A stretch of DNA of 64,000 nucleotides from Hemicordylus capensis. Taxonomy: Eukaryota > Chordata > Lepidosauria > Squamata > Cordylidae. The position numbers were made by a program, and so were the translations under genes. The number at the start of each line of letters is the position of its first letter. The stretch's first letter is position 1. Location: the NCBI RefSeq assembly GCF_027244095.1, contig NC_069670.1:17069320-17133319 (forward strand), in the 5' to 3' direction. Under the pieces are notes generated by a model that worked only from the letters and a program-made list of their open reading frames with translations, was not told where the DNA came from and ran no database searches. Shown here in pieces: positions 52,301-57,360 of this stretch.

Positions 52301-53387
52301 CACGTGGAAGCCAAGCTGGGTTTCCACGACTCGCCCCTGCCCCTGCCCCACGGAAGGAGGCATGACTCCGCTGTCTCACTCAGAAGGCAGCATTGGAAGG
52401 GACAGATTTTAGTCAGCGTTCGACTTGTCATTCCCAGCCTTCGGGAGGAGAGCTGGTCTCCTGCTAGCAAGCGTGAACTGCCCCCTGCTAAGCAGGGCCT
52501 GCCTTGGTTTGATTTTGGGGGGGAGACTACATGTGAGCGCTGTAAGATATTCGCCTTAGGGGACGATGGGGCTATAGCTCAGTGGGAGAGCATCTTCATG
52601 CTTGCCTGCAGGAGGTCCCGGGTTCACACCCTCCGGGGAGGGCTGGGAGAGACTCTTGCCTGCTGCCAGTCAATGTAGACAGGACTGAGCTGGATGTACC
52701 AATAGCCTGACTCAGTATAAGGCAGCTTCCTGTGTTCGTTTGTGGCTGGGCATGATGGGAGTTGTAGTCCCAATGACCGCTGGGGACTCAAGTTCGGGAA
52801 CACGCAGATGGACCAATAGATTGACTCAATATGAGGCACCTTCCTATATTTCGGGGGGGGGTGTAAGCAACTTGGATAGATTATTGCCATAAGGGGACCC
52901 ATGTGCAGAAGGTCCCCAGTTCAGCCCCCAGGGGTCCCCCCCAAAAAAACCCTGGAAAGCTGCTGCCAGTCAGTGCTGACGATCCTGAGCTAGATTGACC
53001 AGGGGTCTGACTCGGCAGAAGGCAGCTTCTTAACTTCCCCATGGGGCTGGGTGTGCATTCTCAGCCGTGCACACAAGCTGGCCTGGGTGTGGGGGTCCCC
53101 GCCTGTACACAGCCTTGGTGTGGGGGAAGATGTTCCTGCCTCTTCCAGATTGCTTCCTAAGCCCCTGGCTGCTGCAGCAGAGGGTGCAAGTGGGCAGCAG
53201 ACACCCCCTTAGGATGCCACCTTGCACACACACACACGCACCCAGTTGTTCCTCTTCTGTTTCTCACTGTCCTTTCCCGCTCTTCCTCCTCCCTGCCAGA
53301 GACATCATCCTGGAGAGCACGCCTACGGACAATCCCGCGGCACAGAGCAACCTCTACATCCTGACGGGTCACGAGAGCAGCTACTGA
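19298..53387 (+). CDS. MAP4K2: MAP4K2 (germinal centre kinase), complete, 32 coding exons
   Basis: MAP4K2 is a cytoplasmic STE20-family Ser/Thr kinase that phosphorylates MAP3Ks and drives JNK and p38 signalling, as known for the family. Joining the 32 exons gives 2556 bases, 851 residues plus TGA (53385-53387), against 820 residues in human as I recall. All introns are GT-AG and every junction keeps frame. Order of parts: kinase domain (about 16-275), a proline/acidic linker (about 306-500) and a citron homology (CNH) domain to the end. The start [13 protein letters not shown] matches the family start, and the end ILTGHESSY matches the MAP4K2 C terminus, which separates it from MAP4K1, 3 and 5. 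MEN1 upstream and SF1 downstream give the expected synteny. Intron 1 is 8.5 kb; later introns are often under 600 bases. Exon coordinates are in the three block entries. Confidence 0.97.
20326..20577 (-). repeat. L2-tailed short repeat, antisense, near full
   Basis: TTTATATACCGTTTTTCAAC, AAAGCGGTTTACATAGAG, CTCACAATCTAAAAAGAAAT and TCTCTGCCCAGTTAGCAGGG mark tail, body and the common 5' boundary. Confidence 0.8.
20765..20901. mobile_element. Palindromic hAT MITE (CAGCGTCCCCTCT ends)
   Basis: Long arms: GTCCCCTCTTAACAGGGATC on the left and GATCCCTGTTAGAGGGGACG on the right, with TTGTTGACTACAACCACCAG inside. It belongs to the CAGTGTTCCCTCTAANAGGG subfamily also seen at 33557-33678. Confidence 0.8.
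21468..21500. repeat. (CA)n microsatellite
   Basis: About 16 CA units. Confidence 0.97.
22081..22271 (+). repeat. tRNA-type half of the composite SINE, intact A and B boxes
   Basis: GGTGTAGCTCAGTAGAGCAT (A box) and AGGTTCGATCCCTGG (B box) are well preserved. The tail follows to GGAAGCAGCTTCCC. It lacks the 5S block. Confidence 0.85.
22461..22598. mobile_element. Palindromic hAT MITE with perfect 8-bp duplication
   Basis: 138 bases starting CAGGCATCCCCAAACTGTGG and ending with the near-complement. It is flanked by ACCTAGGC on both sides (22453-22460 and 22599-22606). The arms contain GAACTACAACTCCCAGTATA and GATGCTGGGAGTTGTAGTTC. Confidence 0.93.
23384..23573 (+). repeat. tRNA-type half of the composite SINE
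   Basis: GGTGGTAGCTCCGTCTGCTT and AGGTTCGATCCCTGG with the shared tail. The A-box region is altered. Confidence 0.8.
23790..23915. mobile_element. Palindromic hAT MITE
   Basis: GGACTACAACCCCCATCATC and GATGATGGGAGTTGTAGTCC arms, with outer GGGTCCCCAGATG ends. Confidence 0.8.
25386..25538 (-). repeat. 5S/tRNA composite SINE fragment, antisense
   Basis: Tail (AGCTGCCGCCCACTGAGTCA) and part of the tRNA-like block ending GCAAAGCAGGTGCTTTACCA. Confidence 0.75.
25540..25766 (+). repeat. Sauria SINE, near full length
   Basis: tRNA-like head TTAGAGTGCTGGACTAGGCC with B box GAGTTCAAATCC, middle CTTCACAGGGTTGTTGTGAG and end GGAGGAAGAGCGGGATATAA with an A-rich tail. Confidence 0.9.
25989..27453 (-). 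mobile_element. Tc1-like (Tc1/mariner) transposon with 385-bp inverted arms
   Basis: 1465 bases flanked by TA on both sides (25987-25988, 27454-27455), with ends CAGTGGGTATAGG and CCTATACCCACTG. The inverted arms are 25989-26373 and 27069-27453, about 98 percent identical by eye. Both arms contain the last 50 or so codons of the transposase gene plus its 3' flank. The 5' end of the transposase gene is therefore replaced by an inverted copy of its 3' end. The unique middle is 695 bases. High arm identity suggests a fairly recent insertion. The element lies in MAP4K2 intron 1, antisense to the gene. Confidence 0.95.
26208..27194 (-). pseudogene. Tc1-like transposase ORF, N terminus replaced, catalytic Glu changed
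   Basis: An uninterrupted 328-codon frame. The first 42 codons come from the antisense of the opposite arm, so the native N-terminal helix-turn-helix DNA-binding part is missing. From [16 protein letters not shown] on it is typical Tc1 transposase. First catalytic Asp lies in [13 protein letters not shown] and the second in [13 protein letters not shown]. The third position of the DD34E triad reads Gly in [15 protein letters not shown] where family members have Glu (one A-to-G change; codon GGA at 26394-26396 on the minus strand). The product is unlikely to be an active transposase. Confidence 0.9.
27590..27915 (-). repeat. 5S/tRNA composite SINE fragments, antisense, next to exon 2
   Basis: Two adjacent antisense pieces: 27590-27716 (CTACCTGGAGATCCTGCC, GCTCTTCCACTGAGCTC) and 27730-27915 (TCAGTATTGTCAGCACTGAC, TGGATTGAACCGGGAG, GAGCTATAGCTC). 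The second ends about 30 bases before MAP4K2 exon 2. Confidence 0.7.
28385..28640. mobile_element. Putative DNA transposon, TAGGGTTGCCA ends
   Basis: Starts TAGGGTTGCCATATTC and ends GCCTGGCAACTCTA, which are inverted repeats. Flanks GGTGAGGC and GGTGGGGG are similar, hinting at an 8-bp duplication. It begins nine bases into intron 3, just after the exon 3 donor. The same end motif occurs near 6655 and 45110. Class is inferred. Confidence 0.5.
29565..29625. mobile_element. Half hAT MITE
   Basis: One arm only: GCTGGGAGTTGTAGTCCAAC, then AACATCTGGAGAACCTCAGG. Confidence 0.6.
29626..30759 (+). other. MAP4K2: MAP4K2 intron 4, remainder
   Basis: Mostly unique, with a pyrimidine-rich CTT/TTC run at 30303-30380 and AT-rich flanks. 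A short L2-like tail lies at about 30600-30665. No gene is seen. Confidence 0.5.
30899..31117 (-). repeat. 5S/tRNA composite SINE, antisense
   Basis: Degenerate tRNA block (CCAGAGTGGCTCCATCCCC), 5S-like part GGCAGACCCTGCTTAGCTAA and head. The tail is missing. It starts 84 bases after exon 5. Confidence 0.85.
31224..31396. mobile_element. hAT MITE, CAGTGTTCNCTCTAA family
   Basis: CAGTGTTCCTGCTAATTC start and CTTAGAGAGAACACAG end. Flanks GTCGTAGG and GTCCTAAG agree at six of eight bases. The interior ATTAACTGAGCGGACATC is shared with the other copies. Confidence 0.75.
31797..32098 (-). repeat. 5S/tRNA composite SINE, antisense, full length
   Basis: Clean copy from AGGAAGCTGCCATATACTGA to ACCACAAGACCAGCTCTCC, with the degenerate tRNA block. 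Confidence 0.9.
32170..32245. mobile_element. Half hAT MITE
   Basis: GGGATGATGGGAGTTGTTGT and GGAGAGCCTCCAGTGGGC. Confidence 0.55.
32311..32597 (-). repeat. 5S/tRNA composite SINE, antisense, with tRNA-type block
   Basis: This copy has the less degenerate tRNA-like block (GATTGGACCTGGGACCTCC, CACTTCCACTGAAGAGC) joined to the 5S-like block (CATCCAAATGCAAGCC, AACCCTGCTTAGCGGG). Confidence 0.85.
32621..32753. repeat. Recent 58-bp tandem duplication
   Basis: 32621-32678 and 32696-32753 are identical except for one base; both start GACAGCAACTTCACATGTTA. They are separated by 17 bases that themselves repeat AATTGCAGAATTAATT. Confidence 0.9.
33117..33161. repeat. (GAA)n microsatellite
   Basis: GAA repeats with one GAG, in MAP4K2 intron 5. 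Confidence 0.95.
33178..33487 (+). repeat. 5S/tRNA composite SINE, full, both modules
   Basis: 5S-like CTAAACAGGGCTTGCCTTGG and CACATGGATGGGAGGC, then A box CCGTCACTCAGTGGACGAGC and B box AGGTTCAATCCCTGG, then the tail. A good reference for the two-module form. Confidence 0.9.
33495..33822 (+). repeat. tRNA-type SINE half split by a MITE
   Basis: Left part CATGACAGAGCATGTGTG to AAGGTTCCAGG, right part from GTCCCTGGCAGCATCCC to GGCTAGATGACC. The hAT MITE 33557-33678 sits in the B-box region. Confidence 0.75.
33557..33678. mobile_element. Palindromic hAT MITE inserted in a SINE
   Basis: Ends CAGTGTTCCCTCTAA and TTCGAAGGATCACTG. Arms hold GACTACAACTCCCAGAATCC and GATTCTGGGAGTTGTAGTC. Flanks GTTCCAGG and GGTCGAGG agree at six of eight. 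Confidence 0.8.
34085..34680. repeat. Unclassified interspersed repeat split by a Sauria SINE
   Basis: Left piece 34085-34241 (GCCCATCTAGTCCAGCATCC, GGCCCACCAGATGCCTC) and right piece about 34478-34680 (GCCCTCAGACTAGTAGCCAT, GGCAGAGAATTCCATAAGC) belong to a repeat common in reptile genomes, probably a CR1-type LINE end. The right piece ends about 40 bases before MAP4K2 exon 6. Confidence 0.6.
34242..34476 (+). repeat. Sauria SINE, full length
   Basis: GCCAATGTGGTGTAGTGGTT head, GACCCGAGTTCAAATCC B box, CTTGGAGGAAGAGCGGGATA end and an A-rich tail. Confidence 0.93.
34955..35025 (+). repeat. L2-type LINE tail
   Basis: CTGAGCCATTTTTGGAAGGG and CGGTATATACATCAAATCAA, 19 bases before exon 7. Confidence 0.65.
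36203..36242 (+). repeat. MAP4K2: 20-bp tandem duplication covering the exon 9 donor
   Basis: GGTGCGGAAGGTCCCGGATC occurs twice in a row (36203-36222, 36223-36242). The first copy contains the exon 9 donor (AG|GTGCGG), so a second identical GTGCGG lies 20 bases downstream. Confidence 0.93.
36700..36828. mobile_element. Palindromic hAT MITE with perfect 8-bp duplication
   Basis: 129 bases, CAGGCTGCACAACTTTGGCC to CTGCAGTTGTGCAGCCCTG. GCCTAGCC lies on both sides (36692-36699 and 36829-36836). Confidence 0.93.
37488..37810 (-). repeat. 5S/tRNA composite SINE, antisense, full, tRNA-type block
   Basis: Intact antisense B box (GGGACTGAACCTGGGAGC) and A box (GCTCTGCCACTGAGCTATG), then the 5S-like block and head. 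Confidence 0.9.
38050..38351 (+). repeat. 5S/tRNA composite SINE, full length
   Basis: Head GGAGAGCTGGTCTGGTGGTA, 5S-like AGCTAAGCAGGGTCTGCCCT and the degenerate tRNA block. Confidence 0.92.
38395..38522. mobile_element. Palindromic hAT MITE
   Basis: GGACTACAACTCCCATCATC and ACGGGAGTTGTAATCCAAC arms, with outer GGGATTCTCCACTTTGGG. Confidence 0.8.
38591..38645. repeat. (GT)n microsatellite
   Basis: About 22 GT units between GTGTATATAT and GCGCGCACGT. Confidence 0.97.
39816..39955 (-). repeat. LINE tail, CACCCCAAACTTCC family (antisense)
   Basis: CTGCCCCAAACTTCCGTGTC, CAGCAACATGAAACAGATTA and AAAAGCTTGGCTGAAAAG. Same family as 18243-18380. Confidence 0.55.
39975..41045. repeat. CR1-type LINE end, split by MITE and SINE
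   Basis: Pieces 39975-40140 (CAGCACCCCTGACAGC, GGCAGGCTGTTCCACTGTC) and 40535-41045 (GGAAGTTCTTCCTAATGTC, GTGACAGCCCTTCGGTTATT, GACTTGGTTTCTAGACCCCT, GCCCTCCTCTGAGTCTGC) follow the order of a common amniote CR1-type 3' region. It is interrupted by a half MITE (about 40140-40210) and a composite SINE (40226-40531). Similar fragments lie at 41427-41530 and 48655-48850. Confidence 0.6.
40226..40531 (+). repeat. 5S/tRNA composite SINE, full length
   Basis: AAAGGAGAGCTGGTCTTGTG head and GACTCAGTATATGGCAGC end. It splits a CR1-type repeat, so it is younger than that. Confidence 0.92.
41106..41426 (-). repeat. 5S/tRNA composite SINE, antisense, with internal (GATA)n
   Basis: Full antisense copy with a short TTATTTATTA/GATA run (about 41264-41293) inserted in its middle. 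Confidence 0.85.
42330..42462. mobile_element. Palindromic hAT MITE
   Basis: GGACTACAATTCCCATCATC and GGGGATTATGGGAGATGTCG arms, CACAACTTCGGCCCTC outer end. It ends about 50 bases before exon 15. Confidence 0.75.
42986..43185 (-). repeat. 5S/tRNA composite SINE fragment, antisense
   Basis: Starts only 28 bases after the exon 16 donor: GAAGCTGCCTTTTACTGAGT to TTACGACCCCATCCCC. A second antisense B-box fragment follows at about 43186-43215. Confidence 0.75.
43264..43318. repeat. (ATT)n microsatellite
   Basis: About 17 ATT units, directly before an R4-type LINE end. Confidence 0.97.
43319..43640 (+). repeat. R4/Dong-type LINE 3' end
   Basis: A plus-strand frame reads [20 protein letters not shown] then [20 protein letters not shown], the C-terminal signature I associate with R4/Dong-clade LINEs. 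The stop is soon followed by TGTGTAAATAAATAATAAT. It is bounded by ATT/TAA repeats on both sides, and Dong elements are known to favour TAA repeats. It is 5'-truncated. Confidence 0.65.
43641..43857. repeat. L2 tail inserted into an opposite L2 tail
   Basis: An antisense L2-tailed copy (43641-43705 and about 43816-43857, TTTCTATACTGCCCTTCC and CAAAGGGCTCACAATCTAAA) is split by a sense tail (about 43706-43815, GGGACAAGGTTCCATCTTAT to GGGCGATATAGAAATTGAAT). Confidence 0.65.
43873..44110 (+). repeat. Sauria SINE, full length
   Basis: GGAGCCAGTGTGGTGGTGTG head, GACCCGAGTTCAAATCCCC B box, GAAGAAGAGCGGGATATAAA end and an A-rich tail. Confidence 0.93.
45151..45454 (-). repeat. 5S/tRNA composite SINE, antisense, full length
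   Basis: ACATAGGAACATAGGAAGCT to ACCACAAGACCAGGTCTC. It follows a TGGCAACCCTA transposon end (about 45111-45121). Confidence 0.9.
45462..45592. mobile_element. Palindromic hAT MITE
   Basis: GATGACAACTCCCAGCATGC and GATTGTGGGAGTTGTAGGCA arms. The left core is the closest in the window to the ZNF143/THAP11 motif end CCCAGCATGC. Confidence 0.75.
45828..45970. mobile_element. Palindromic hAT MITE
   Basis: CCAGGACTGCTCCACTTTGG and TAAGTTGAGCAGGCCTGG ends, CTTACAACTCCCATAATCCC and GATTGTGGGAGTTGTAGTTC arms. It starts 12 bases after the exon 19 donor. Confidence 0.8.
46140..46436 (-). repeat. 5S/tRNA composite SINE, antisense, full length
   Basis: GAGGAAGCTGCCATATACTG to CACCAGACCAGCTCTCCTC, ending about 55 bases before exon 20. 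Confidence 0.9.
47232..47403 (+). repeat. tRNA-type SINE half abutting the exon 23 acceptor
   Basis: B box AGGTTCAATTCCTGG and the shared tail GGTCTGACTCAGTAGAAGGC, followed by a (TC)n run (47405-47430) that serves as the pyrimidine tract before CCCTCAG at 47431-47437. Upstream, 47175-47220 is half a hAT MITE. Confidence 0.85.
47659..47972 (+). repeat. 5S/tRNA composite SINE, full, both modules
   Basis: This copy has the best 5S-like match: TGCTAAGCAGGGTCTGCCCT then GCACTTGGATGGGAGATG. The A box (TCATAGCTCAGCGTTAAAGC) and B box (AGGTTCACTCCCTGG) follow. Confidence 0.92.
48023..48160 (+). repeat. tRNA-type SINE fragment
   Basis: GCTCATGGCTTAGGGGTCGG and AGTTCAGCCTCTGGCAGC, tail truncated in GCTGCCAGTCAGAGCG. 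Confidence 0.6.
48428..48585. mobile_element. Palindromic hAT MITE
   Basis: GCTCAACTTGGGCCCTCCTG end, CTGCAACTCCCATAATCCCG and GGGATTATGGGAGTTGTAGT arms. Confidence 0.8.
49093..49396 (-). repeat. 5S/tRNA composite SINE, antisense, full length
   Basis: TTACATAGGAAGCTGCCATA to GCAAGACCAACTCTCCTCC. Confidence 0.9.
49405..49530. mobile_element. Palindromic hAT MITE
   Basis: GTAGGGATTCCCCAAAGTTG and CTCTGGGAATTCCTGCTGC ends around GATGATGGGAGTTGTAGTCA. Confidence 0.75.
49740..49935 (+). repeat. tRNA-type SINE half near the exon 26 acceptor
   Basis: Intact A box (GCCATAGCTCAGTGCTAGAG) and B box (AGGTTCAATCCCTGG). It ends about 28 bases before exon 26. Confidence 0.85.
50710..51022. mobile_element. 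hAT MITE with an internal minisatellite
   Basis: Outer ends AACAGGGATCCCCTGTCGAC and ACAGCCTCTGGGAACC are MITE arms. One arm core has expanded into the array listed next. Confidence 0.7.
50729..50947 (+). repeat. 26-27 bp minisatellite, about 8 units
   Basis: Units of the form GTCGACTGCAAATCCCACCA followed by TCCCCC vary by a few bases (TACAAAT, GCATAT, CACTATC variants). The last unit grades into the MITE core GCAACTCCTAGCATCC. Confidence 0.93.
51330..51396. mobile_element. Short hAT MITE remnant
   Basis: GTTGCTGGACTACATCCCCA and GATGATGGGAGTTGTAGTCC, with the loop nearly gone. Confidence 0.65.
51984..52048 (-). repeat. L2-tailed repeat, tail only
   Basis: GAATATTTATATCCTGCTTT and CCCAAAGCGGTTTACAGTCG. 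Confidence 0.6.
52443..52738 (+). repeat. 5S/tRNA composite SINE, full, both modules
   Basis: GGGAGGAGAGCTGGTCTCCT head, CTGCTAAGCAGGGCCTGCC, A box GCTATAGCTCAGTGGGAGAG and a shortened B-box region. Two further tail fragments lie at 52805-52851 and 52895-53036. Confidence 0.88.
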
Positions 53388-54309
53388 GCAGCTTTTCCAA
53401 AGACCTCTCCTCCCTTGGAATGGCCTGGTCCTGCGGTGGACTGTCGGAGGGGAGGCCGTCTAGCCGGCTGGCTGTGAGCTGTGCTTGCCGAGAGCCGAGG
53501 AAGCCCGCTGAAATGGTGGGTGTGTCTTGGGGCGGAGAAGATTCCGCCCCCCTTCACCGTCTGTTGCTGCCAGATGCACCCGTTTGGCGCCAGAGACGCT
53601 CTTTGCCGTTCTTGTCTTCCTGAGATTCTGCTGTGTGCCAGGATGAGGGGGGGAGAACCCTCTGCCCTGATCTGGTCTAGGAACTCCTGAGATACTTTGC
53701 AATAATTTGACCACTCGCCAGCCGAAAGCATCTGCAACCTTTCCTGGCCACACCCTTGTGCCTGCTTGAACGCTTTCTAGTTCCCTCCCCACCCCGCTCG
53801 AACCCTTAGCCATAGAGAGACTGGGTGAGACCTGATGGCCTCACCCGGCCACCGGCGTGAAGACAATCGTTCACCTGGGGTCCGCAAAGGGCCCCCCTCC
53901 CTCCCTTCGCACTTGAGCTTTAATTTAAAGGTCTTTCAGGGCACTTTGAGATGTCGACCTGCCTCCTTGAGTGGGACCAGGGGCAAAGATTTTCAGGTGG
54001 AATGACTGAGCTCGTGAATCAGTCAAGCCTGATTTGGGCCGAACTGGATAACTGTTGCTGGGAATTTCTGGGGTGGCTGGCGTGCGTGTCTGTGTGTCTG
54101 TCTGAGAGAGAGAGTGAGAGTGCGCAGAATGTTTGTTGAAAATTGGGCCTCAAGAATACAGATAGATTTGGGGGCAGATAGTGGCTGAGACAGTGAATAT
54201 TGCCTCCCAAGGCAACTCTCTTCAAGAAACTGGGCGTACGTGTACGCTTGAGACCAGTTTCCAAGCTAGCGGGGCTGAGGATTCCTAATTTGCTGATAAG
54301 CTCTTTGGA

Positions 54310-54385
54310 AAACTACAGTTCCCAGGGCTGGTGCATTTTAATGAGATGATCCGGCCCTTGCAAAACTACAGTTCCCAGGGTCCCT
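54310..54385 (+). promoter_or_regulatory. Two direct ACTACAGTTCCCAGG motifs
   Basis: AACTACAGTTCCCAGGGCTG and AACTACAGTTCCCAGGGTCC lie about 50 bases apart in direct order. They resemble the ZNF143/THAP11 (SBS) site but lack its usual GCATGC-type end. Binding is inference. Confidence 0.3.
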
Positions 54386-55171
54386 CGAGAGGGAATGTGA
54401 CAGCTGAACTGGGTTCAAGACAACCTAGATTTTTTTGGCAGCAAGGTGTTTTCCCTTGTGCAGGCCTGCGGGACCTGTGGCCTATCTAGCCCTACTGATC
54501 CTGCCAGCCGTATCGGGCTTTGCTTTTGCAAGCTCAGGCAGGCAGAAAGTCAAAACTGGGAAGAATGGGGCTGCATGGCTGGTGGGCTTCCTTGCACTTG
54601 TCCACACTTTGAAGGCCTGCCTAGAGGTTACATGTTGGTTGAATGACTACTGATTGGTCTGTGGGGGTGCTGCGTTTGGGTCGGTCGCTGTGGTAGAGAG
54701 CTGAGCTGTCTGGCTACCTTGGGGAGCACGAGAGAAACTCAACGGTGCACAGCTAGGCCGACCGCAATCCGCACCTTTAGGTGCCAACGAGGCTTCCCTT
54801 CCCGGGCTGCTAATTTCTCTGTATTGTTTTTGTTTGTTTGTTTAATTGCTAGAGAGCTGGAATGTTATTGTCTGAGAAAACCAAATTTGAAAAGAAGCTA
54901 TTTAAAATAGAGATTGATATTAAAACAGTGGTATTTCACTCCCAGGAAGGCTCTGGATTTGTGTGTGGGTTTGTTTGTGGAGTTCACTTGTTGCTTAACA
55001 AATCAGGGACTCTCTTGCGAAATCCTAGCAACGCCCCCCCCCACTGCTGTATCTCTTTTTATTTTTTTACATTTCTGTTCTGCGCTGTGTGGTCGCTAAG
55101 AGTTGACACTGACTTGACTGCAATCAATCAATCCTGCTCTTTTTCCAAGGAGCCCTGGGTGGTGTCTGTGG

Positions 55172-55322
55172 ATATGTGTATCTCCACAACAACCCTGTGA
55201 GGCCAGTTAGGCTGAGAGATAAGTGAATGGCCCAGGGTAACCCAGTGAGTTTCACAGCTGAGTGGGAATTTGAACTTGGGTCTTCCCAGTCCTAGTCCAG
55301 CACTCTAACCACTATACCGCAT
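55172..55322 (-). repeat. Sauria-type SINE, antisense 5' part
   Basis: CACAACAACCCTGTGAGGCC, GGATTTGAACTTGGG-like B box (GGAATTTGAACTTGGGTCT) and TCCAGCACTCTAACCACTAT. Confidence 0.75.
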
Positions 55323-55509
55323 TACCTGTGAAGAAGATGCTTCTTTTTGATTGCTGTGAAGCCAGCCAGGGGGACAAGTTAGAAGGAGCATGTTTGTTTT
55401 GTTTATGGAGCCCATACCTGACAAGGGACTCTCTTTGCTCATTTGTCATCTTCTGCCCCACTAATCCGATGTCCAGGGATAAGATAAACCCCTACATCGG
55501 GGCTGCTAC

Positions 55510-55966
55510 CAGTGTCCTCTCTAAAAAAAAATTTCATCTGTGTGCAGAATGAGTTTTGTTCTGGGTGGCAGTATCAAGGCAGTGTGTGCACATGTGCATT
55601 TAGAATGGGGCCTTCCAGGTTCAACCTGAGCGGGATACGAATACAATGAGTGTTTATATACCGCTTTTCAACCCAAGTTCCCAAAGCGGTTTACATACAG
55701 AAATTGATTAATTAATTGGCTGCCTGTCCTCAAAGGGCTCACAGTCTAAAAAAGAAACATAAGAAAGACACCAACAACAGCCACTGGAGGGATGCTGTGC
55801 TGGGGCTGGATGGGGCCAATTGCTCTCCCCCTGCTAAATAAAGAGAATCACCGCTTTTAAAAGCCACTTTGCTTTTAAAAGGTGACTCTTTGTTAATTTT
55901 ATCTAAAATTAACTGAGCGGACATCAGAAAATGTGTGAACGTGTGCACGCTTTAGAGGGAACGGTC
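55510..55966. mobile_element. hAT MITE split by an L2-tailed repeat
   Basis: Ends CAGTGTCCTCTCTAA and TTTAGAGGGAACGGTC. Flanks GCTGCTAC and TCTGCTAC agree at seven of eight. The body is cut between GAGCGGGATAC and AAAATTAACTGAGCGG by the repeat 55642-55900. Confidence 0.75.
55642..55900 (-). repeat. L2-tailed short repeat nested in a MITE
   Basis: TTTATATACCGCTTTTCAAC and CAAAGCGGTTTACATACAG at the tail, GGTGACTCTTTGTTAATT at the 5' side. Younger than the MITE it splits. Confidence 0.75.
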
Positions 55967-56759
55967 TCTGCTACCCCTTGCTGAAGCCTTCTCCCTTTCA
56001 AAAAAAGGGGACATCATCTGGACTTATAGCATCTTCCCAGCCTAATTCAGGAGAGATCATGAGCCTGCCCCCCTTTACAGCTCACACTCCTTGTGGGAAA
56101 CAAGGGTAATTAAAATTAGGTAATTTAGCTTTTGTCCGAAGCTTCGAATGCTGACTGTAAGTTTTTGTTAGAAAACAGGATATACACATTTCAACTTTCA
56201 GAGTCCTATAGAATTTGCTGAACAGTTGGCAGAGAGCAGAGACGCTGCCCTGGTCCCTCATCTTCAGGTTTCTCTATCAAGATCCCAAGTCAAGCCTCGT
56301 TATACGTTGCAGCTTAGATACACTTTTTGGAGTCTGATATTTTATATTATGCTGTGTAATTTCCGGGATGGCTTACAGGGTCGTCTTATTTGGTTCATTA
56401 CATTGACACGCTGCGTGTCTTGCTACAATTAAAGTACAGAAGCTGCGTGCAATGTTAGTCACTGGAGCCCTAGGCGGCTGTTGCGTGCTATGGTGGACTG
56501 GATTTGGGCTGGGGATAGCTCGGCTGGAGGTGCAATGTGACTAAATGACCTTGACTCAATGTGAAGGAGGAAGGAAAGAAAGAAGAAAAGGCGAGAGAGG
56601 TCATTTCCACTGATCTGTTTGAAAGCACTGCTGAAGCAGTCCTAGAGGCTGACGTTGCCGCCCCGAGGAAAGTACAAAACGGCATCAAAACGAAACAGGA
56701 AAACTTTTCTACAGTCAACTGAATTGTCAGTCTAGTTATAGTGCATAGTTGTAGTCTAT

Positions 56760-57360
56760 GCTTCTGAAATGGCGGCGGGGAGACAACCACTGCGGTGGGA
56801 GGCCGGGCGCGGAGGTCTGCCAATCAAAACTCCCCGCGGCTACCCTGCCCAATAGGAGTAAGAGGTGCATCGACGTCACATCCCACCCTCGAATGCTCAT
56901 CTCTAGCAGATGCCTACTAAGCTCCCCCCCCAGGGCTCTCAGCGGGGCCACTCAGCTCAGCCAATCAGAGCTCGGCTTTCCACCTCGGGAACCCGCCCTC
57001 CGCCCTCACTCCCTTTCTATACGTTGGTTCCCACCAATCTTCCCGCCCACCGTGCTCCGTCCCAATCCGTGCAGCGTGCGACGCACTCTCCTTTGGAGCG
57101 ACAGCGGATGCGCCCAACGAGGCCCCGCCCCGCCCATTGGTGCCTCCGCGCCAATCCCTTCCCGGCTCCGCGGAACCTCCCAATTGCTGCGCGCTGCGGA
57201 GCGGACGGTGTGACGTCAGTCCAACCGCGTCTTGCGCGGGCGGTTGAGCGACGTCGCCCTCGGCCAGTAGGCGGCCGCCGCCTTTGTGAGGCGAGGCTTT
57301 GGCGTGGAAGGTTCGCGAAACTGCCGCCGCCATTAGGCGCTCCGAAGCGCTGATCTGCCT
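56760..57360 (+). promoter_or_regulatory. SF1: SF1 promoter: eight CCAAT boxes, CRE, YY1-like sites
   Basis: GC-rich, no TATA box. CCAAT boxes at 56820, 56849, 56961, 57034, 57062, 57151 and 57180, plus an inverted ATTGG at 57136. A perfect CRE TGACGTCA lies at 57211-57218. YY1-like AAATGGCGGC is at 56767-56776, and a GCCGCCATT-type inverse lies at about 57324. NF-Y, CREB/ATF and YY1 use is inferred from motif identity. Confidence 0.75.

Larger units (their letters stand above)
46683..53387 (+). other. MAP4K2: MAP4K2 exons 21-32: CNH domain block
   Basis: Exons: 46683-46767, 46884-46963, 47438-47498, 48232-48355, 48948-49006, 49964-50067, 50188-50359, 50598-50666, 51103-51189, 51503-51573, 52209-52264, 53300-53387 (residues 501-851). 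The CNH domain is a WD-like propeller that in this family binds Rab and adaptor partners. Conserved stretches are [97 protein letters not shown] and [19 protein letters not shown]. Confidence 0.93.
53388..56759 (+). other. MAP4K2 3' UTR and MAP4K2-SF1 intergenic
   Basis: No gene is seen between the MAP4K2 stop and the SF1 promoter. The only poly(A)-like signals on the plus strand are weak (ATTAAA at 54919-54924 and 56428-56433), so the MAP4K2 3' end is not fixed. The stretch holds a Sauria-type fragment, a hAT MITE with a nested repeat, and a pair of ACTACAGTTCCCAGG motifs. Confidence 0.5.
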
